Positions 33,855 through 45,810 are shown, numbered from the stretch's first letter. The stretch is DNA of 64,000 nucleotides from Galaxea fascicularis (GCA_948470475.1 OX419344.1:20968225-21032224); one strand, 5' to 3'. The notes: generated by a model from the sequence alone, not told the origin. Made by a program: numbers and translations.

Positions 33855-35026
33855 TTAGTTCAGCAAGAGAAATTCATGTTTAGCGGAATAGCAATGTCAC
33901 ATTCAGATTACAGATGGGAAACAGCAAACTTGAATCTCCATAACAATGTATTTTTCTTTATCAATAATTCAATGTGTTTTAAGTCCAAGAAGAGTGGTCC
34001 TGCCATGTTTAACAATTGTTCACCAAAGTGGAGGGGGATCAGAAGTGGGTAAAGAATGCCGGTTAAAGATTGTTTTGGCATTTATCAGTCCAGTGGATTT
34101 ATCTTCAATAAAACACTAAAATTCGAAGAAAAAATTGTGAACTAAAGTGGAGATTTTCCCTGGAAAGGGGCGGAGACTCAAGGAAATGCCAGGGAATCGT
34201 GAAATTAGAAGTTAATGATCCGGGAGAATATAGGAAAAAAAGATGGTGGGAAATTTTATATCCTTGGGGAAATGGCACCTCACAAATTGGGACAAACGAC
34301 GTTAATGGGGCGAATTGTGACAAACAACGTTTCATATTGCAAACATCTTTTATGCAAATGAAAAACCGCAATGTCCACACAGGTAGGGTATATAAGTCCA
34401 GTCATTAGCTCAACACGTCCACAAACTGATGTTCAAGGTTTATTAACTCTAATTAACACCGAGAGAACTGAAAAAGGTGCCTACAAATTACGGTACGATA
34501 ACGCTAAAGAACAGAGGTAAAGAAGAAAGGTAACTCACAAAAGTTCTTGCAAACAGGTATAAAAACAAAAAAAGAGGAAACGTTAAGTACAGTTACAATA
34601 AAGCGCGACACGGCGAAAACGACTAGTGCGCAAAGATACGAAATCGCGTAAACTTAATTAGTTAAACAGTGACAAATAATTACCATTGTGCTGCCTTTTT
34701 ACAGTCACTCAAATTTGGCGCTTGAGGAAACCTGTAGCTAATAACTTGAAGAAGCTTGCAACTGAAAGCTTAAAACTTTAGTGCTTAGGAGCTGGCTCGG
34801 CTTACTTGCGGCAACTAACTGTAATCATACATATAAGCCTTTTTCCTTCATAAAAGATGTCTCGTGAAAAACTACAACATACATGCAAATGATGGTGAGA
34901 ATTCCTTAAATACTGCAAATGTAATGCTTATACGTGAAAACGTCTTATCCTAAACACTTTTTTTTTCCTTGTGGTAGCTAGACAGGACTTTGTAGTAACG
35001 CCAAAGTACTACTAAAGGACTTGGCT

Positions 35027-35257
35027 TTAATTTGGACGTGCGATGGACCTTTTAAAGGGCTCATGTTTCATCAGAGTATAGAGATCTTCAATTTTTACTT
35101 CATATTCCTTATCTTTCTCACCTTTGTCTCTTTTTGTGAGCTCCGAAAGCGCATCCTTCAAACCGCCGTTGGCGTCAAGTACATCCATGTAGTACTCTGT
35201 TCGACACAAGGTAGTCCCAACTCTGAGTCTATTTGCGTGAAGAAACTTTGCAGCCAT
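35027..35257 (-). CDS. Open frame at a divergent-gene position, unrecognised
   Basis: A 76-residue Lys/Glu-rich frame starts where the minus-strand gene should begin at the edge of a duplicated intergenic block (35268-36500). It does not resemble PAN. On the plus strand the same DNA reads GVKYIHVVLCS, similar to the GIKYIEVTI end of type A proteins, so it may instead be a decayed exon. Confidence 0.15.
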   Translation of the reverse strand: MAAKFLHANRLRVGTTLCRTEYYMDVLDANGGLKDALSELTKRDKGEKDKEYEVKIEDLYTLMKHEPFKRSIARPN

Positions 35258-35267
35258 TAAATTAAAT

Positions 35268-36500
35268 GCTAATTGATATTTCGTGCTGGAGTCGTGGCGC
35301 GCATTTCATATCAGTTTGTTATATTGTATTCATGATTTCTTTAAATACGTATACACAATTTTTCCGTTTTCTTTCAAAATTAATGGGGTTACCAAACAGA
35401 CTGTTCAATTATCCAATAACCTAAAAAGCACAGCACGCGAACAACTATATTTCTTTTCGAAGATGCGTTGAATAATTAATAGTTCCTTTCGTACGAATGT
35501 TATGTTCTAATTGTTCCAGACTCGGCACATTAATTTACCAGCATCTTCGTTTTTTTTGTTTTGTTTTTTTTTTTGTTTTGTTTTTTTCTGGAGGGATTGG
35601 TGGAAATTAGAACAAACTGATATGTTTGATTGATAGTTCTAGTGAAGTAACTCAGACAAAGTACCTTTGCAACGAAGTACAATTAGCCGACGATACTTCG
35701 CAGCCAAACGACATTAGCTTCAAAGGGATATGCTCTGTACACTGGTTACCAAGTCGTACACACAGGGGACACTTAAATTTTGGTTTGAAAATCTTTTTTA
35801 CCAGTTATACCGTCTCTGTAGTATCTCCTAAATTTCCAGGAAATAATTCCAAAATTTACCAAGAAATCCTCCAAATCTATTTCTGACCAAGGTTTATGTT
35901 GAAATTGTCTAAGTATTTTTGTGCCTTGAGTTAACGAAGTCAGAAAACCTGTCGTTAGTGGTTCATTCTGTTTAGAGGATTTATTTTTTATTTTTGTTGG
36001 TGATTTCTTTCGTCAGTTTCTCATTCTTGAATACTGTCATGCATAGTTAGTTTCGCCAGACACAAGGCTTGACAGAAGATTTTAATGACAGTGACCGTGA
36101 ATTAAAATGAGACATAACTAAACAAAAAAAACCCGAATCCAAATCTAGAAATGGAAACATTATTGTTCCGACATATGGGAATATACGCCGCCGGCATGAA
36201 GAACCATCACAGGTGTTTACCGCCGGCACGCCTGCGAAGTTGAGTTGAGTCCAACTTCGCAGGCATGCCGGTGGTAAAGACCTTCGATGGTTTTTAATGC
36301 CGGCGGCGTATGTTCTCATATGTCGGAACAGTGTCCCAGGCATTACCGGCAGCTATGTCGAAGGTAGGTCTGCTTTTAATCAGAACAAAAATGTCAGCGA
36401 AACCGGTTCTCTAAAATTCAAAATCCTGGCCTCAAAAAGTTGCATGGACAGTCTGTGACAAATACCAGCTACCTCGGCATGTTATCAACAGGTGGAGAGT
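35268..36500. repeat. Diverged copy of the PAN-cluster intergenic block
   Basis: It shares with 40830-41930 and 42690-43800 the strings TTGATATTTCGTGCTGG, GTATTCATGATTT, AACTGATATGTTTGA and GTTTCGCCAGACACAAGGCT in the same order. The block leads into the PAN gene at 36837, so it probably carries that gene's upstream region. Confidence 0.7.
36164..36330. mobile_element. Fold-back MITE in the upstream block
   Basis: A near-complete 167-bp inverted repeat starts TGTTCCGACATATG and ends CATATGTCGGAACA. Inner arms share ACGCCGCCGGCAT and AACTTCGCAGGC complements. It is absent from the paralogous blocks at 41.7 and 43.6 kb, so it inserted after the duplication. Confidence 0.85.
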
Positions 36501-36836
36501 TTAATTTCGCAGGACATCTTTATATCGTTTTTATTTTCTCTTTGCGAGCTTCAAAGTGAGTTCTTCTTTATTACTAAGAATTCTGTTGTAGCAAACCAAC
36601 CTATGAGACCCCAAGTCTTAAATGTTACGGTGCTTTGGTTGGTATACATGTAGGAACAGTCCTGAGTTAAACGTATTATATACGCTGGTAAATTGTTTCA
36701 CGAGTTAGAAGAATACCTTTTCATTGATCCTCAGATTAAAACTGAAAAGCAAACGTGAAAATTTTATCCTTTCTCTTCTTACAAATGTTGGGTTTTATAT
36801 TTTTGAATTATTCATTGCAGGTGGGATTATATCAAA

Positions 36837-37130
36837 ATGAGCCAATTGCTATGGTTGCTAAGTTATATTGCGATCACAAGTGCATCTCAACAATGCAAAG
36901 ATGCCGCATATTCACAAAGGGGAAATAACCTGAAAGGTCACGTGATATCCAGCGGGAGTGCTGCTCACATTAGTGACTGCTTAGTGAAATGTTCAGATGA
37001 GCCGCGATGCAAGAGCATCAACTTCCGGTTTAAGGAATTATTCTGCGAGCTTAATGACGCTGACAGGTACACACACCCAAAGGACTATGGGTCTGTATCG
37101 ATCTGGCATGCGTACAGCGATTATCCTCAG
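36837..37130 (+). CDS. Type B PAN gene, exon 1 (signal peptide + PAN)
   Basis: 98 codons ending YSDYPQ before GTTAGA. Strong identity to the 53.4 kb PAN exon (QQC, LKGH, SGSA, CKSINF, CELNDADR) shows recent common origin. Confidence 0.82.
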
Positions 37131-38245
37131 GTTAGATGGACACTAAATTACTTTTCTTTTTATCACTTTGTACTTATAATCTTTGTGATATTTTCTTTTG
37201 CTTGCGGTTGGTCTAAGAATGTCAAGTGAAGCAATACAGCCCAACAAGTTGAAGCATATACCATAAGGTCGCTTTTCGAAAGTTTTTTTTTTCCCAAGAA
37301 ACTAGTTCCTCTAGCTACGCATTCGCAGATTTGTGCATGATGTCTGCGCGAGGTCGCTATAAATGTGGTTGAGTTGCACTCACCTCTAAGAATTCTTTGT
37401 TAACACCTTAAATCAACTTCAAATTAACTTCAAATTTGAAAATGATGGACGCCCTCGCGACAGAAAGCAGCCAGAATAGCATCGTTTGAAAACGACTGAT
37501 TCTTGGAAAGGTAGCGAACTTGTGGCTCTTACACATCTTTAAAAATACAGGAAACAGAAAGGAGCTTTCACAACAGCTCCACAGTCAAGGTAATTACGAT
37601 GACAAACAGGGCTCCTCTAGCTTTAATATTTACCATTTAAGACACACTTATTCCAACCTATCCATTTGTCGACTACAGGTAGTGCATCCCTGGCTCGCGT
37701 TCTGGTGGTGGAAAGCTAATGGAACCTGGCCTGCAAAAGAGAGGGACGTGTTAGCCTTCCCTTACGGTTACTGCAGCTCGTATAGCGTGTATTGCTTTGG
37801 ACGCATCCCAACCTGGGCTCTTGAAGACTCCACAGAAATGTTTGCCGTCGACTCTGTAGGAAACGAGTATATGTGGAGGTTTGACTCTCACAATGCCGTT
37901 GCCCATGCAGCGTGGTTGGCCTTCCATGACCATGTGACCACTACAGCTGGCGAGGTCCTGAACAGCCCTGACAGTTGGGATCCAGTGGTTCTGAAGGGAA
38001 CCCAACCAAAAGCAAAGCAAGACTCGTTCATGTATCGCGAACAGAATGGTGTCAAGTCCATTTTGATGGATGATGACAACTGCGATTGCCTTAGCACGCT
38101 GAATATTGGCCATGGGATGTGTAACACAGGACACAGTACCAGTTACGGTCCGGCAAACAGGTTTGGAGTGGACGCTTTATACGATTCTCACTGCAACGCT
38201 CCTCGACCGGAAGTGGGCCTGACGCTATATTTCCGTGTCAAGTAG
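36837..38245 (+). CDS. Secreted PAN/apple-domain protein with a different C-terminal domain (type B)
   Basis: This is a two-exon gene of 286 residues. Exon 1 (36837-37130) gives signal peptide MSQLLWLLSYIAITSAS and a PAN domain (DCLVKCSDEPRCKSINF, LFCELNDADR). Exon 2 (37679-38245) starts in phase 0 after GACTACAG and gives 188 residues: WLAFWWWK, aromatic and Gly-rich stretches, the acidic motif MDDDNCDCLSTLNIGHGMC, and the end EVGLTLYFRVK. This second domain is unrelated to type A. I do not recognise it with certainty; the acidic Cys-rich motif could bind calcium, as in some lectin folds (inference). A poly(A) signal follows. Confidence 0.85.
37679..38245 (+). CDS. Type B PAN gene, exon 2
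   Basis: 189 codons including stop. The upstream open frame from 37520 is intronic read-through; the acceptor GTCGACTACAG fixes the exon edge and keeps phase 0. Confidence 0.8.
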   Translation, partial: VVHPWLAFWWWKANGTWPAKERDVLAFPYGYCSSYSVYCFGRIPTWALEDSTEMFAVDSVGNEYMWRFDSHNAVAHAAWLAFHDHVTTTAGEVLNSPDSWDPVVLKGTQPKAKQDSFMYREQNGVKSILMDDDNCDCLSTLNIGHGMCNTGHSTSYGPANRFGVDALYDSHCNAPRPEVGLTLYFRVK

Positions 38246-38375
38246 TGTCATAAAAGCGTAGCAAAGGAAGGCCACAAATTAAGCACTAAAAGTAAAGTAA
38301 CTAGATTGTGGATGCATGCACGATAACATTAGTTTTCCGCAGTGTCCAGTGCTGGAGAGTTAAAGGTAAAAGGTC

Positions 38376-38381
38376 AATAAA
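38376..38381 (+). terminator. Poly(A) signal of type B PAN gene
   Basis: AATAAA about 130 bases after the stop codon, a usual distance for a short 3' UTR. Confidence 0.6.
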
Positions 38382-38862
38382 TCATTGCTTGATGTTATGT
38401 CATTTTTAACTGGGAAAATGATTATGGCGACCAGCGCATAACACTTAACCCAACTCTGAAACTATTCAACCAAATGAAGATCATTAAAGGAAATGAAAAA
38501 CCAAATTTCATCTAGATACCACAAAAGTCTAACCAAAGATATACAAAAGAGGAGGAATTTGCTTTTGGAATTTTGTTTGCGGTAACCGGAACAGATCGAT
38601 TTTAAGGAGGATGGGCTGCACTTCTTTGAGAGGGGTGAATAGGGGTCAACAAATCCCTCGATCCGTGCTAATTTTCAGGAAAATCCGCCAATCCGCAGAT
38701 ATGTTTTCGTAAATCCCAATCCGCAAGGTTTTTATCCTCTTGCAGTACTGTTAGAGACGTAAACACATTAGAACATTCACATAACTGACGTTAAATAAAT
38801 GTTTATTAAATTTTAATTTTGAAATTCTTAACGGCTTTTATTACTTTTCCCTTTTTAAATTG

Positions 38863-38921
<59 letters not shown>
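38863..38921. repeat. (TTA)n microsatellite
   Basis: About 19 uninterrupted TTA units. On the minus strand it produces a spurious poly-Asn frame. Confidence 0.95.
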
Positions 38922-39440
38922 GAACAAGTGAGCAACACAAAGCATCAGATCTTGTCACAGAGCTCTCTAGTTGATTTTGTTGCAAAAGAGTGAGATTTTT
39001 GACGGCGTAGCCCTGTATTGTGACGCTGAAGGCATCACCCTTCTGGTGAAGGGAATGGAGGGGGGGGGGGGTTCTGAGGGCACGGTCCCCTAGAAAATTT
39101 TGAAAACTTGAAGTAGCTACGACTTGTTTTCCTTTAGTCTGAGAGGGAACGTGGCCCATCAAAAGTAGCTGTTTAGACCTTGGAGAGCGATGACCAGAAC
39201 CAGGGTGTGGTTGCTGACCAGCGGTTTTCGTAAAAACAATGGTTCGGTGGGGGTACTCAATCTTGCGGGCTCAGAAAACATGGTTCTTATCATTGTTATT
39301 TCATTCGGTCTTCGTAGGGTGCAGCTCTATTGTTTTAGGCTGTTACTTAAATTTGACCCTACAAAGACTTAACCATGCGTGAAATGTAATGCAAGTGTCA
39401 CGCTTCTCATCTGCAGCTTTCAGTGACTTTCCTAACTAAA

Positions 39441-39797
39441 GTGGTTATTACATGATACCGGGGCGACTTTCATTCCGGCGCGAGTTCACTCCGGTTCCCT
39501 GTGATGGCTCCGTATTCGTTTGCATGATGCCAACACAAAATGTCATGTCGGCGCGAGTCATACCGGCGCGAGTTCAACCCGGTTCTTGTGCCGTAGCGAG
39601 ATTTTCATCCCAGTACGAAAATTCATACCGGTGTCATGTAAACGCAGTTTGACTGTTCGTTTCATATTCATTGAAGTTTCATCGATTTTACGGCACTATA
39701 AGACTCACACCCTAATGAACACGGCTTTATGTAAACACGGTGCAACTTTTCATCTCGCCCCGGAATCAAAGTCGCGCCGGTATCATGGAAACACCCC
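39441..39797. mobile_element. MITE with CATGATACCGG inverted ends
   Basis: The left arm CATGATACCGGGGCGACTTT and right arm AAAGTCGCGCCGGTATCATG are imperfect inverted copies. Internal GGCGCGAGTT and CCGG motifs repeat. Flanking duplication is not clear. The open frames inside are by-products of the repeats. Confidence 0.65.
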
Positions 39798-40616
39798 GTA
39801 AGGAATCAAAACTGAGTTTAACTTAGCAAATATGTTCTAATTAGATGTTAGGCGAGCACTGTCACAAATAGCCCTCTCAGTGTGAACTTGGGCGGGTGTT
39901 GAGATGTAATTTAGGGGAGCGCAACTCCCACTCCCCACGGGGAAACGCAGGGACGGGAATGCTGAAGAGTTTTATTAAATTGATGTCTTAGCAATACCCT
40001 ATGAATACAATTAATCGTCACCAAATTGTGCTGGTTCCCATTCCTTTTTAACAAGGAAGGTCGGAAAAATCTCGGAGCTTAGAGGATAACGTAGTAGGGC
40101 AAAATTTCGGGCATAGTTTTAAAACAAATCTCATTTGTTTATTACCTTCTATAACAATATAACAAGATTAATTTGCATAACCATAAAATATTACAGTATA
40201 GCAAAAGCAACTCAAGTAACAAAACAACTAAATAAGAATTAAAAAGTTAAAAGAAATAAAAACTAGATTGATAAGAGATTGTTTCGTAGAAATAAACGTA
40301 ATAAACGATGTGGAAAAAAAGATCACTTGAGCTCATTAATTCTATGCTATCCACCGATATTTAGAACTGACAAACGATGATTATTTCTGAAACAAACCCT
40401 GGCAAGATAATTACTTTGAAAAAAGATAATGTCTTAGGGCGACAATCTAAAAATACTTTAAAAGTCATGCAAACCCTGGCAAGATAATTACTTTGAGAAA
40501 AGATAATGTCTAAAAATACTTTAAAAGTCATGCAAGTCAAGTTTGTTGTCACTGTGTTTACTTCGCCTTCGAGTCGTCCAAGAAAAGCGCGCAGAGAATA
40601 CAATTCACAGTTGAAA

Positions 40617-40815
40617 GATGAGTATGAGATTACGAAGTCACAAACAGAGAAGGTTGATTTCTGACACTAACACTGGCGAGATAATCACTGCAGGCGCAGC
40701 CATCTTTCAGCTCGTAATCCCCGGGGTTGGTGTGCCTGTAACCATCGTCCAGTTTTTACACATCAAGCTACATCAAGTGACAGAAGTAGACTGCGTCGGT
40801 CAATCGAACATATAG
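40617..40815 (-). pseudogene. Relic PAN exon, copy in duplicated unit B
   Basis: The minus strand reads LDDGYRHTNPGDYELKDG and SDYLASVSVRN, matching the C-terminal half of the relic at 28.7 kb (ELKDGDAAYIDYPARVSVRK). There are in-frame stops upstream, and the signal peptide and first half are missing. Confidence 0.6.
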
Positions 40816-42544
40816 TAGTAAATAATAATTGATATTTCATGCTGGTGTCGTGAAGTGCCATTCTTGTCGGTTTCTAAACTCGTATTCATGATTTTTTCAA
40901 TACATATCACAGACTTTCTTTGTCTTAAATGACTTGAGGTATTTACCTCTTTCCCAATATGTGGTCAAGTTACGAAAATAGACTGTTTCGAATCTTTAGC
41001 TAGTTTACCCATTAACTTAACAACACAGCACGCCAACAATTATCAAATGATATGAAATTTAATTTCTTTCTAACGATGCTTTGAATAATTGATTGTGCCT
41101 TCCGTATGAATGTTTCACTCTGACTGTTTCAGAGTTGGCACAAACATTGAACGCAGAAGTTCGTTTGTTCCCCTTAACCTAAGTTTAAGAGCACTCCGTT
41201 TTTTCTGGAGGGATGATCATAACTAACTGGTATGTTTGACTGATAGTTTTGTGAAGTAACTTAAAAGTTACAACGTAGCCATACGACTTACCAAGTTGGA
41301 CACATAGGGAACACTTAAGTTTTGGTTCGAAAATCTTTTTTTGCCAGCAAGAGAGGATTTGTCTTGTTGCCACTTAGTATCGTCTCTGCATTAACTCTGA
41401 AATTTCAAGGAAATAATTTCGAAATTTACCAAGAAATGTTCCGAGACCGAGATTTATGTTGAAATTGTCTGGCTTGAATTAATGAAGCCCGTGAAAAAAC
41501 TTGTCGTAAGAGGTTCATTCTGTTTAGAGGATTCTCTGTTTATTTTTATTGGTGATTTCTTTCGTCAGTTTCTCATTCATGAATACTTTCATGCATAGTT
41601 AGTTTCGCCAGACACAAGGCTTGACAGAAGATTTTAAAGACTACAATCACCGTGAATTAAAATGAGGCATAAATGAACCATAACAAAATAATCCAAATCT
41701 AGGAATGGAAATTTAGTCGGAAACTGTTTTAAAGTTAGATCGGTGTATTAGATTTTTAACCAGAACAAAACTGTCAGCGAAACCGGTTCCTCCAAACTTA
41801 TACTATCATCCTGGCTTGTGGTAGGAGATTATTGGTAAAAACGTTGCATGGATAGTCTGTGACAGTCAAACAATTACAACAGCTGTAGATTTTCGCATGA
41901 CATCTTTATAATTATCTCTTCGATTCTTTTTTATGGAACTTCAGAAACGGAGTGACGTGAGTCCTTCCTAGTTACTAACAATTCTCTTGAAGCAAACCAA
42001 CCCATACCACAATTGTTCTGTAGTCTAAGTGACTTTGGTAGTTTTCCATTCAGAGGGTGGAGCCACTTGAAAAGCTCTGAAACGTGATGAGGAAAAGTTA
42101 ACTTAACGAGCTTAGTACGGGCAATGACGGTGCAAAAGTGTATTGTTCGTTTTCAATCACGTGACAAGGCAGCCATGTTGGTGTTCAATACGATTTTTTT
42201 TTTTCGCAAAATTTGCATAAAATATAAAGTTTAGTTCCCAGCGGAGAGACATGCTATTTTTCTTCACCACCAACATGGCCGCCATGGCGTCACATTAAAG
42301 CCAGTGCGTGCCCCTCTTCACCGCACGAAATTAATCATTAATGATGTTTTTGGTTTAATTAAAACTACACGCAAAGTGGAAGCAACGGTTTCTCAGTGGG
42401 TCTTCTGTATCGAATTTCATTCACTGCGATATTCTATCTCTATGAAGTCATGATACAGCCAAAATCGTTATTAAGAATTAAATCTACATGTATGTGAAGT
42501 CAAATCCTAATGCTAAGTCGAGTTTACGAATCCCGGAAATGTTT
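40690..42544. repeat. Tandem segmental duplication, unit B
   Basis: 1855 bp that recurs at 42545-44447 at high identity, starting GCAGGCGCAGCCATCTTTCA. It consists mostly of the intergenic block next to PAN genes plus part of a relic PAN exon, and carries one GGCCAT MITE. Confidence 0.9.
42141..42300. mobile_element. GGCCAT/CACGTG MITE, copy in unit B
   Basis: Left arm TTTTCAATCACGTGAC...GCCATGTTGG and right arm CCAACATGGCCGCCATGGCG are inverted copies. Present at the same place in unit C, so it inserted before the duplication. Confidence 0.65.
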
Positions 42545-42665
42545 GCAGGCGCAGCCATCTTTCACCTCGTAATCCCCGGGGTTGGTGTGCCTGTAACCAT
42601 CGTCCAGTTTACACATCAGGCTACATCAAGTGACGGGAACGGCAGACTGCGTCGGTCAATCGAAC
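42545..42665 (-). pseudogene. Truncated relic PAN exon in unit C
   Basis: The same GGTTACAGGCACACCAAC / GGGGATTACGAG core as at 40.7 kb, on the minus strand. It is cut off by the duplication joint at 42544/42545. Confidence 0.5.
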
Positions 42666-44037
42666 ATATGGTAGTAAATAATAATTGATATTTCATGCTG
42701 GCGTCGTGAAGTGCCATTCTTATCGGTTTCTAAACTCGTATTCATGATTTTTTCAATATATATTGCAGACTTTCTTTGTCTTAAATGACTTGAGGTATTT
42801 ACCTCTTTCCCGATGTGTGGTCAAGTTACGAAAATAGACTGTTTCGAATCTTTAGCTAGTTTACCCATTAACTTAACAACACAGCATGCCAACAATTATC
42901 AAATGATATGAAATTTAATTTCTTTCTAACGATGCTTTGAATAATTGATTGTGCCTACCGTATGAATGTTTCACTCTGACTGTTTCAGAGTTGGCACAAA
43001 CATTGAACGCAGAAGTTCGTTCGTTGCCCTTAACCTAAGTTTACGAGCACTCCGTTTTTTCTGGAGGGATGATCATAACTAACTGGTATGTTTGACTGAT
43101 AGTTTTGTGAAGTAACTTAAAAGTTACAACGCAGCCATACGACTTACCAAGTCGGACACATAGGGAACACTTAAATTTTGGTTCGAAAATCTTTTTTTGC
43201 CAGCAAGAGAGGATTTCTTTTGTTGTCAGTTAGTATCGTCTCTGCATTAACTCCGAAATTTCAAGGAAATAATTTCGAAATTTACCAAGAAATGTTCCGA
43301 GACCGAGATTTATGTTGAAATTGTCTGGCTTGAATTAATGAAGCCCGTGAAAAAACTTGTCGTAAGAGGTTCATTCTGTTTAGAGGATTCTCTGTTTATT
43401 TTTATTGGTGATTTCTTTCGTCAGTTTCTCATTCTTGAATACTTTCACGCAGTGTTAGTTTCGCCAGACACAAGGCTTGACAGAAGATTTTAAAGACTAC
43501 AATCACCGTGAATTAAAATGAGGCATAAATGAACCATAAAATAAGAATCCAAATCTAGGAATGGAAATTTAGTTGGAAACTGTGTTAAAGTTAGATCGGT
43601 GACTGAAATAGATTTTTAACCAGAACAAAATTGTCAGCGAAACCGGTTCCTCCAAACTTATACTATCATCCTGGCCTGTGGTAGGAGATTATTGCTAAAA
43701 AAGTTGCATGGATAGTCTGTGACAATATCATAGCCAATACCTTGGCATACTATCTTAATAAAACAATTACAACAGCTGTAGATTCTCGCATGACATCTTT
43801 ATAATTATCTCTTCGATTCTTTTTTATGGAACTTCAGAAACGGAGTGACGTGAGTCCTTCCTATGAGTCACTAACAATTCTCTTGAAGTAAACCAACCCA
43901 TGCCACAATTGTTCTGTAGTCTAAGTGACTTTGGTAGTTTTCCATTCAGAGGGTGGAGCCACTTGAAAAGTTCTGAAACGTGATGAGGAAAAGTTAACTT
44001 AACGAGCTTAGTACGGGCGATGACGGTGCAAAAGTGT

Positions 44038-44198
44038 ATTGTTCGTTTTCAATCACGTGACAAGGCAGCCATGTTGGTGTTCAATACGATTTTGTTTTTC
44101 GCAAAATTTACATTAAATATAAGGTTTAGCCGTTCCCAGCGGAGAGACAGGCTATTATTCTTCACCACCAACATGGCTGCCATGGCGTCACATTAAAG
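44038..44198. mobile_element. GGCCAT/CACGTG MITE, copy in unit C
   Basis: Counterpart of 42141-42300 with small changes (CCAACATGGCTGCC). Confidence 0.65.
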
Positions 44199-44947
44199 CG
44201 AGTGCGTGCCCCTCTTCACCGCACGAAATTAATCATTAATGATGTTTTTGGTTTAATTAAAACAACACGCCAAGTAGAAGCAACAGTTTCTCAGTGGGTT
44301 TTCTGTATCAAATTTCATTCACCGTGTTATTCTATCTCTATGAAGTCACGATACAGCCAAAATCATTATTAAGAATTAAATTTACATGTATGAAGCCAAA
44401 TCCTGATGCCAAGTCGAGTTTACGTATCCCAGAAATGTTTGCTTGGCAAACAATTTTGTATGCGATATCAAGTTAACGATAATCCGGACAAGACTCCTAA
44501 GGTAAGTCAAAAGGCATAAACTACCCATTATTTTTACTATCGTCGAAATATCTGAAAAAATGCTGAAAACACGCATTTGGATACTGAATTAGTGATCACT
44601 GGGAAACACACAGTAATTGACTTGGCTCCTCTCGTCTGAACTAAAAAACTGTGGGAGAAATATCAAAAGCAAACTTCTTTTATTTGGACACCCGCCATTA
44701 ACGAGCCTTTTATACGCAGGAAAAAATCCGCTAAGGCATGCTGTTTCTTCTCAGATACTTTGGGCATCAGTTTAAGATTCTGATTACGAGGTGTAATATT
44801 TGCCCTGATAACCTTTTACGACCGCTTGTGTTTGAAACAGTCGATATAATTTTCGCGTGCGTTGATTAGTGAAGGTGATGCTCTGACGGTCAAACGCGTT
44901 TTGGGAGGTAGTCATTTTTGGCTCTTCTGGTGGTTAGCATGTATTAA

Positions 44948-45272
44948 GGTGGCTCAAAACAGTTTCCAGAACTTTCCAAGACGTAGATTTTGATGGGTCA
45001 TTATTACTACTCTTTATCAGTTGATGCTATAATCATGGTATCAAAACACTGCCCAATTATTGGTGAATACGTTGGTATTATTTTTGTGACACTATAGGTT
45101 ACCATAGCAACTCTATGACCTGCTAAAAACACCCTTAATTTCAGCTTTAAGCGCTTATATTTCTAAAACGACACGGTGACATTTTTTCTTATTATAGAAT
45201 TTTCATAAGCAGGATGAGATGCAACTTTTGGCAAAGTTTAAATAAATTCCGTACATGGAGTTCAGAGCCACC
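44948..45272. mobile_element. MITE flanked by TTAA
   Basis: The 325-bp element starts GGTGGCTC and ends GAGCCACC, with TTAA immediately outside both ends (44944-44947, 45273-45276). TTAA duplications fit piggyBac-type transposition (inference). A related partial copy begins near 61970. Confidence 0.75.
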
Positions 45273-45418
45273 TTAAAACGAACCTCTCGCGAGTCACAAC
45301 GCGCTTTCAGTCAAACATATTTCTTTGCCACGTTACGCTTATAATTTGTTTTTCCCATAACCTGTTTATATTTAATAATAAATTTAGAATGTTAAGAAAT
45401 TATTTAAAATTTGTCATC

Positions 45419-45810
45419 ACACAGGTGTAAAGTGGGGGTTCTGGGCCACCCATCCACACGGAACCATACAAACCAGCGCAACGCCCGGCAACAAAATGTA
45501 ACACAGTGTAACGAAGCGAAGTGCGAGCGCGGTTGCTTGCCGTTGAGTGCAGTTGATCGCGGTTACTTGCGGTTGAGCGTGGTTGCGTGTGGATGAGGGC
45601 CCATCAACCACACGCGACCCACTACACGCCAGCCGGTGCCCATCGCGCTTCATGCACCGGCTGCCGCGTGGCCCAGGCTAACACCCCTTTTAGAGGAAGG
45701 GTCTCTCGGGGATATGGCAACAGCTCCACCAGCCGTGTGGCCTAAGACGACACCCCTATTAGAGGAAGGTCCTCTTAGGGATATGGCAGCAGCCCCACCA
45801 ATGGCAACAG
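45419..45810. repeat. Left terminal inverted repeat with 90-bp sub-repeats
   Basis: The outer ~30 bp are highly conserved with the right end. The inner part (45632-45810) has two tandem units, each with GTGTGGCC/CGTGGCCC, ACACCCCT and TTAGAGGAAGG. Their complements occur at the right end. The middle is GC-rich and diverged. Confidence 0.8.

Larger units (their letters stand above)
42545..44447. repeat. Tandem segmental duplication, unit C
   Basis: Nearly identical to unit B. About 40 bases near 43723-43765 (ATATCATAGCCAATACCTTG region) are present here but missing in B. The relic PAN piece at its start (42545-42665, minus strand) is shorter than in B. Confidence 0.9.

Noticed and set aside
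38806..39162. A poly-Asn protein on the minus strand
   Set aside because: It is the TTA microsatellite read in one frame.
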